A DNA stretch of 6,215 nucleotides from an uncultured Acinetobacter sp. (GTDB lineage: Bacteria; Cyanobacteriota; Vampirovibrionia; Gastranaerophilales; Gastranaerophilaceae): the NCBI GenBank assembly GCA_946623365.1, contig CAMORE010000114.1, forward strand, positions 1 to 6,215. Direction: 5' to 3'. Positions 6,090 through 6,215 of this stretch are shown here, piece by piece (the stretch's first letter is position 1; every line of letters begins with the position of its first letter). A model generated the notes under the pieces. It ran no database searches. It was not told the DNA's origin and worked only from the letters and a program-made list of their open reading frames with translations. A program made the position numbers and the translations under genes.

Positions 6090-6176
6090 TTTTTAAAATT
6101 ATAATTGTTAAAAAACATATTTGAACTTTAAAGTATGAAAAATCATTTCGTCACATAAGTACATATCAAACAGTTA

Positions 6177-6213
6177 GTTGCATGAATGCAACAAATAACA
6201 TATTTTGTTGCAT
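6177..6213. repeat. Cluster of three GTTGCAT motifs in alternating orientation
   Basis: GTTGCAT occurs at 6177-6183 and 6207-6213 on the plus strand and at 6192-6186 on the minus strand. The first two face each other as a 7-bp dyad with a GA centre. The second and third form a longer perfect inverted repeat, ATGCAACAAA (6186-6195) with TTTGTTGCAT (6204-6213), 8 bases apart. The direct copies are 30 bases apart. The cluster runs almost to the window edge, so more copies may follow. Alternative hairpins or a multi-site operator are both possible. Confidence 0.6.
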
Positions 6214-6215
6214 AC

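Noticed and set aside
6071..6095. Palindrome plus T5 read as an intrinsic terminator on the plus strand
   Set aside because: A 2-base centre cannot form a tight RNA loop, and opening it leaves a short stem. No plus-strand gene ends nearby.
6125..6134. ACTTTAAAGT palindrome in the right-end intergenic region
   Set aside because: A 10-bp AT-rich palindrome is expected by chance here, and it has no consistent spacing to a promoter element or the other dyads.
6135..6158. Seven-codon plus-strand reading frame in the right-end intergenic region
   Set aside because: It is too short, has no Shine-Dalgarno sequence and no recognisable leader-peptide composition.

Overview
The window is AT-rich bacterial chromosome with ordinary, tightly packed genes and strong AGGAGG-type ribosome binding sites. 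All six genes end in TAA. It carries a (p)ppGpp synthetase/hydrolase, an alpha-oxoamine synthase, RsmD, a dethiobiotin-synthase-like protein, a flagellar rod protein and a flagellum-type lytic transglycosylase. This suggests a flagellated, AT-rich bacterium. A gut lineage such as Vampirovibrionia/Gastranaerophilales, or a Firmicutes relative, would fit the protein styles, but no marker in the window settles it.

Layout: positions 1-1770 (+) are the 3' part of a long RSH gene (Rel/SpoT type), whose start and most of its hydrolase domain lie before the window. It converges on a run of five minus-strand genes. In their own reading order these are a lytic transglycosylase (6000-5404), a FlgF/FlgG-family rod protein (5378-4557), a BioD-like protein (4498-3782), rsmD (3782-3261, overlapping bioD by one base) and a BioF/KBL/SPT-type PLP enzyme (3128-1851). 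The 80-base convergent gap at 1771-1850 holds a likely terminator hairpin. The right end, 6001-6215, has no gene but holds several dyad sequences: a 5'-UTR hairpin, a 16-bp operator-like palindrome, and a cluster of three GTTGCAT motifs.

How the genes work together: the transglycosylase and rod protein form an evident pair. One opens peptidoglycan locally, and the other builds the rod that crosses it. The BioD-like and BioF-like proteins suggest biotin synthesis, but rsmD lies between them, no bioA or bioB is visible, and both depart from family motifs, so the biotin reading is only partly supported. I see no mobile element, CRISPR array, tRNA or rRNA. I also see no convincing new multi-gene system. 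The most useful leads are the divergent motifs in the two biotin-like enzymes and the unexplained dyads at 6014-6213.
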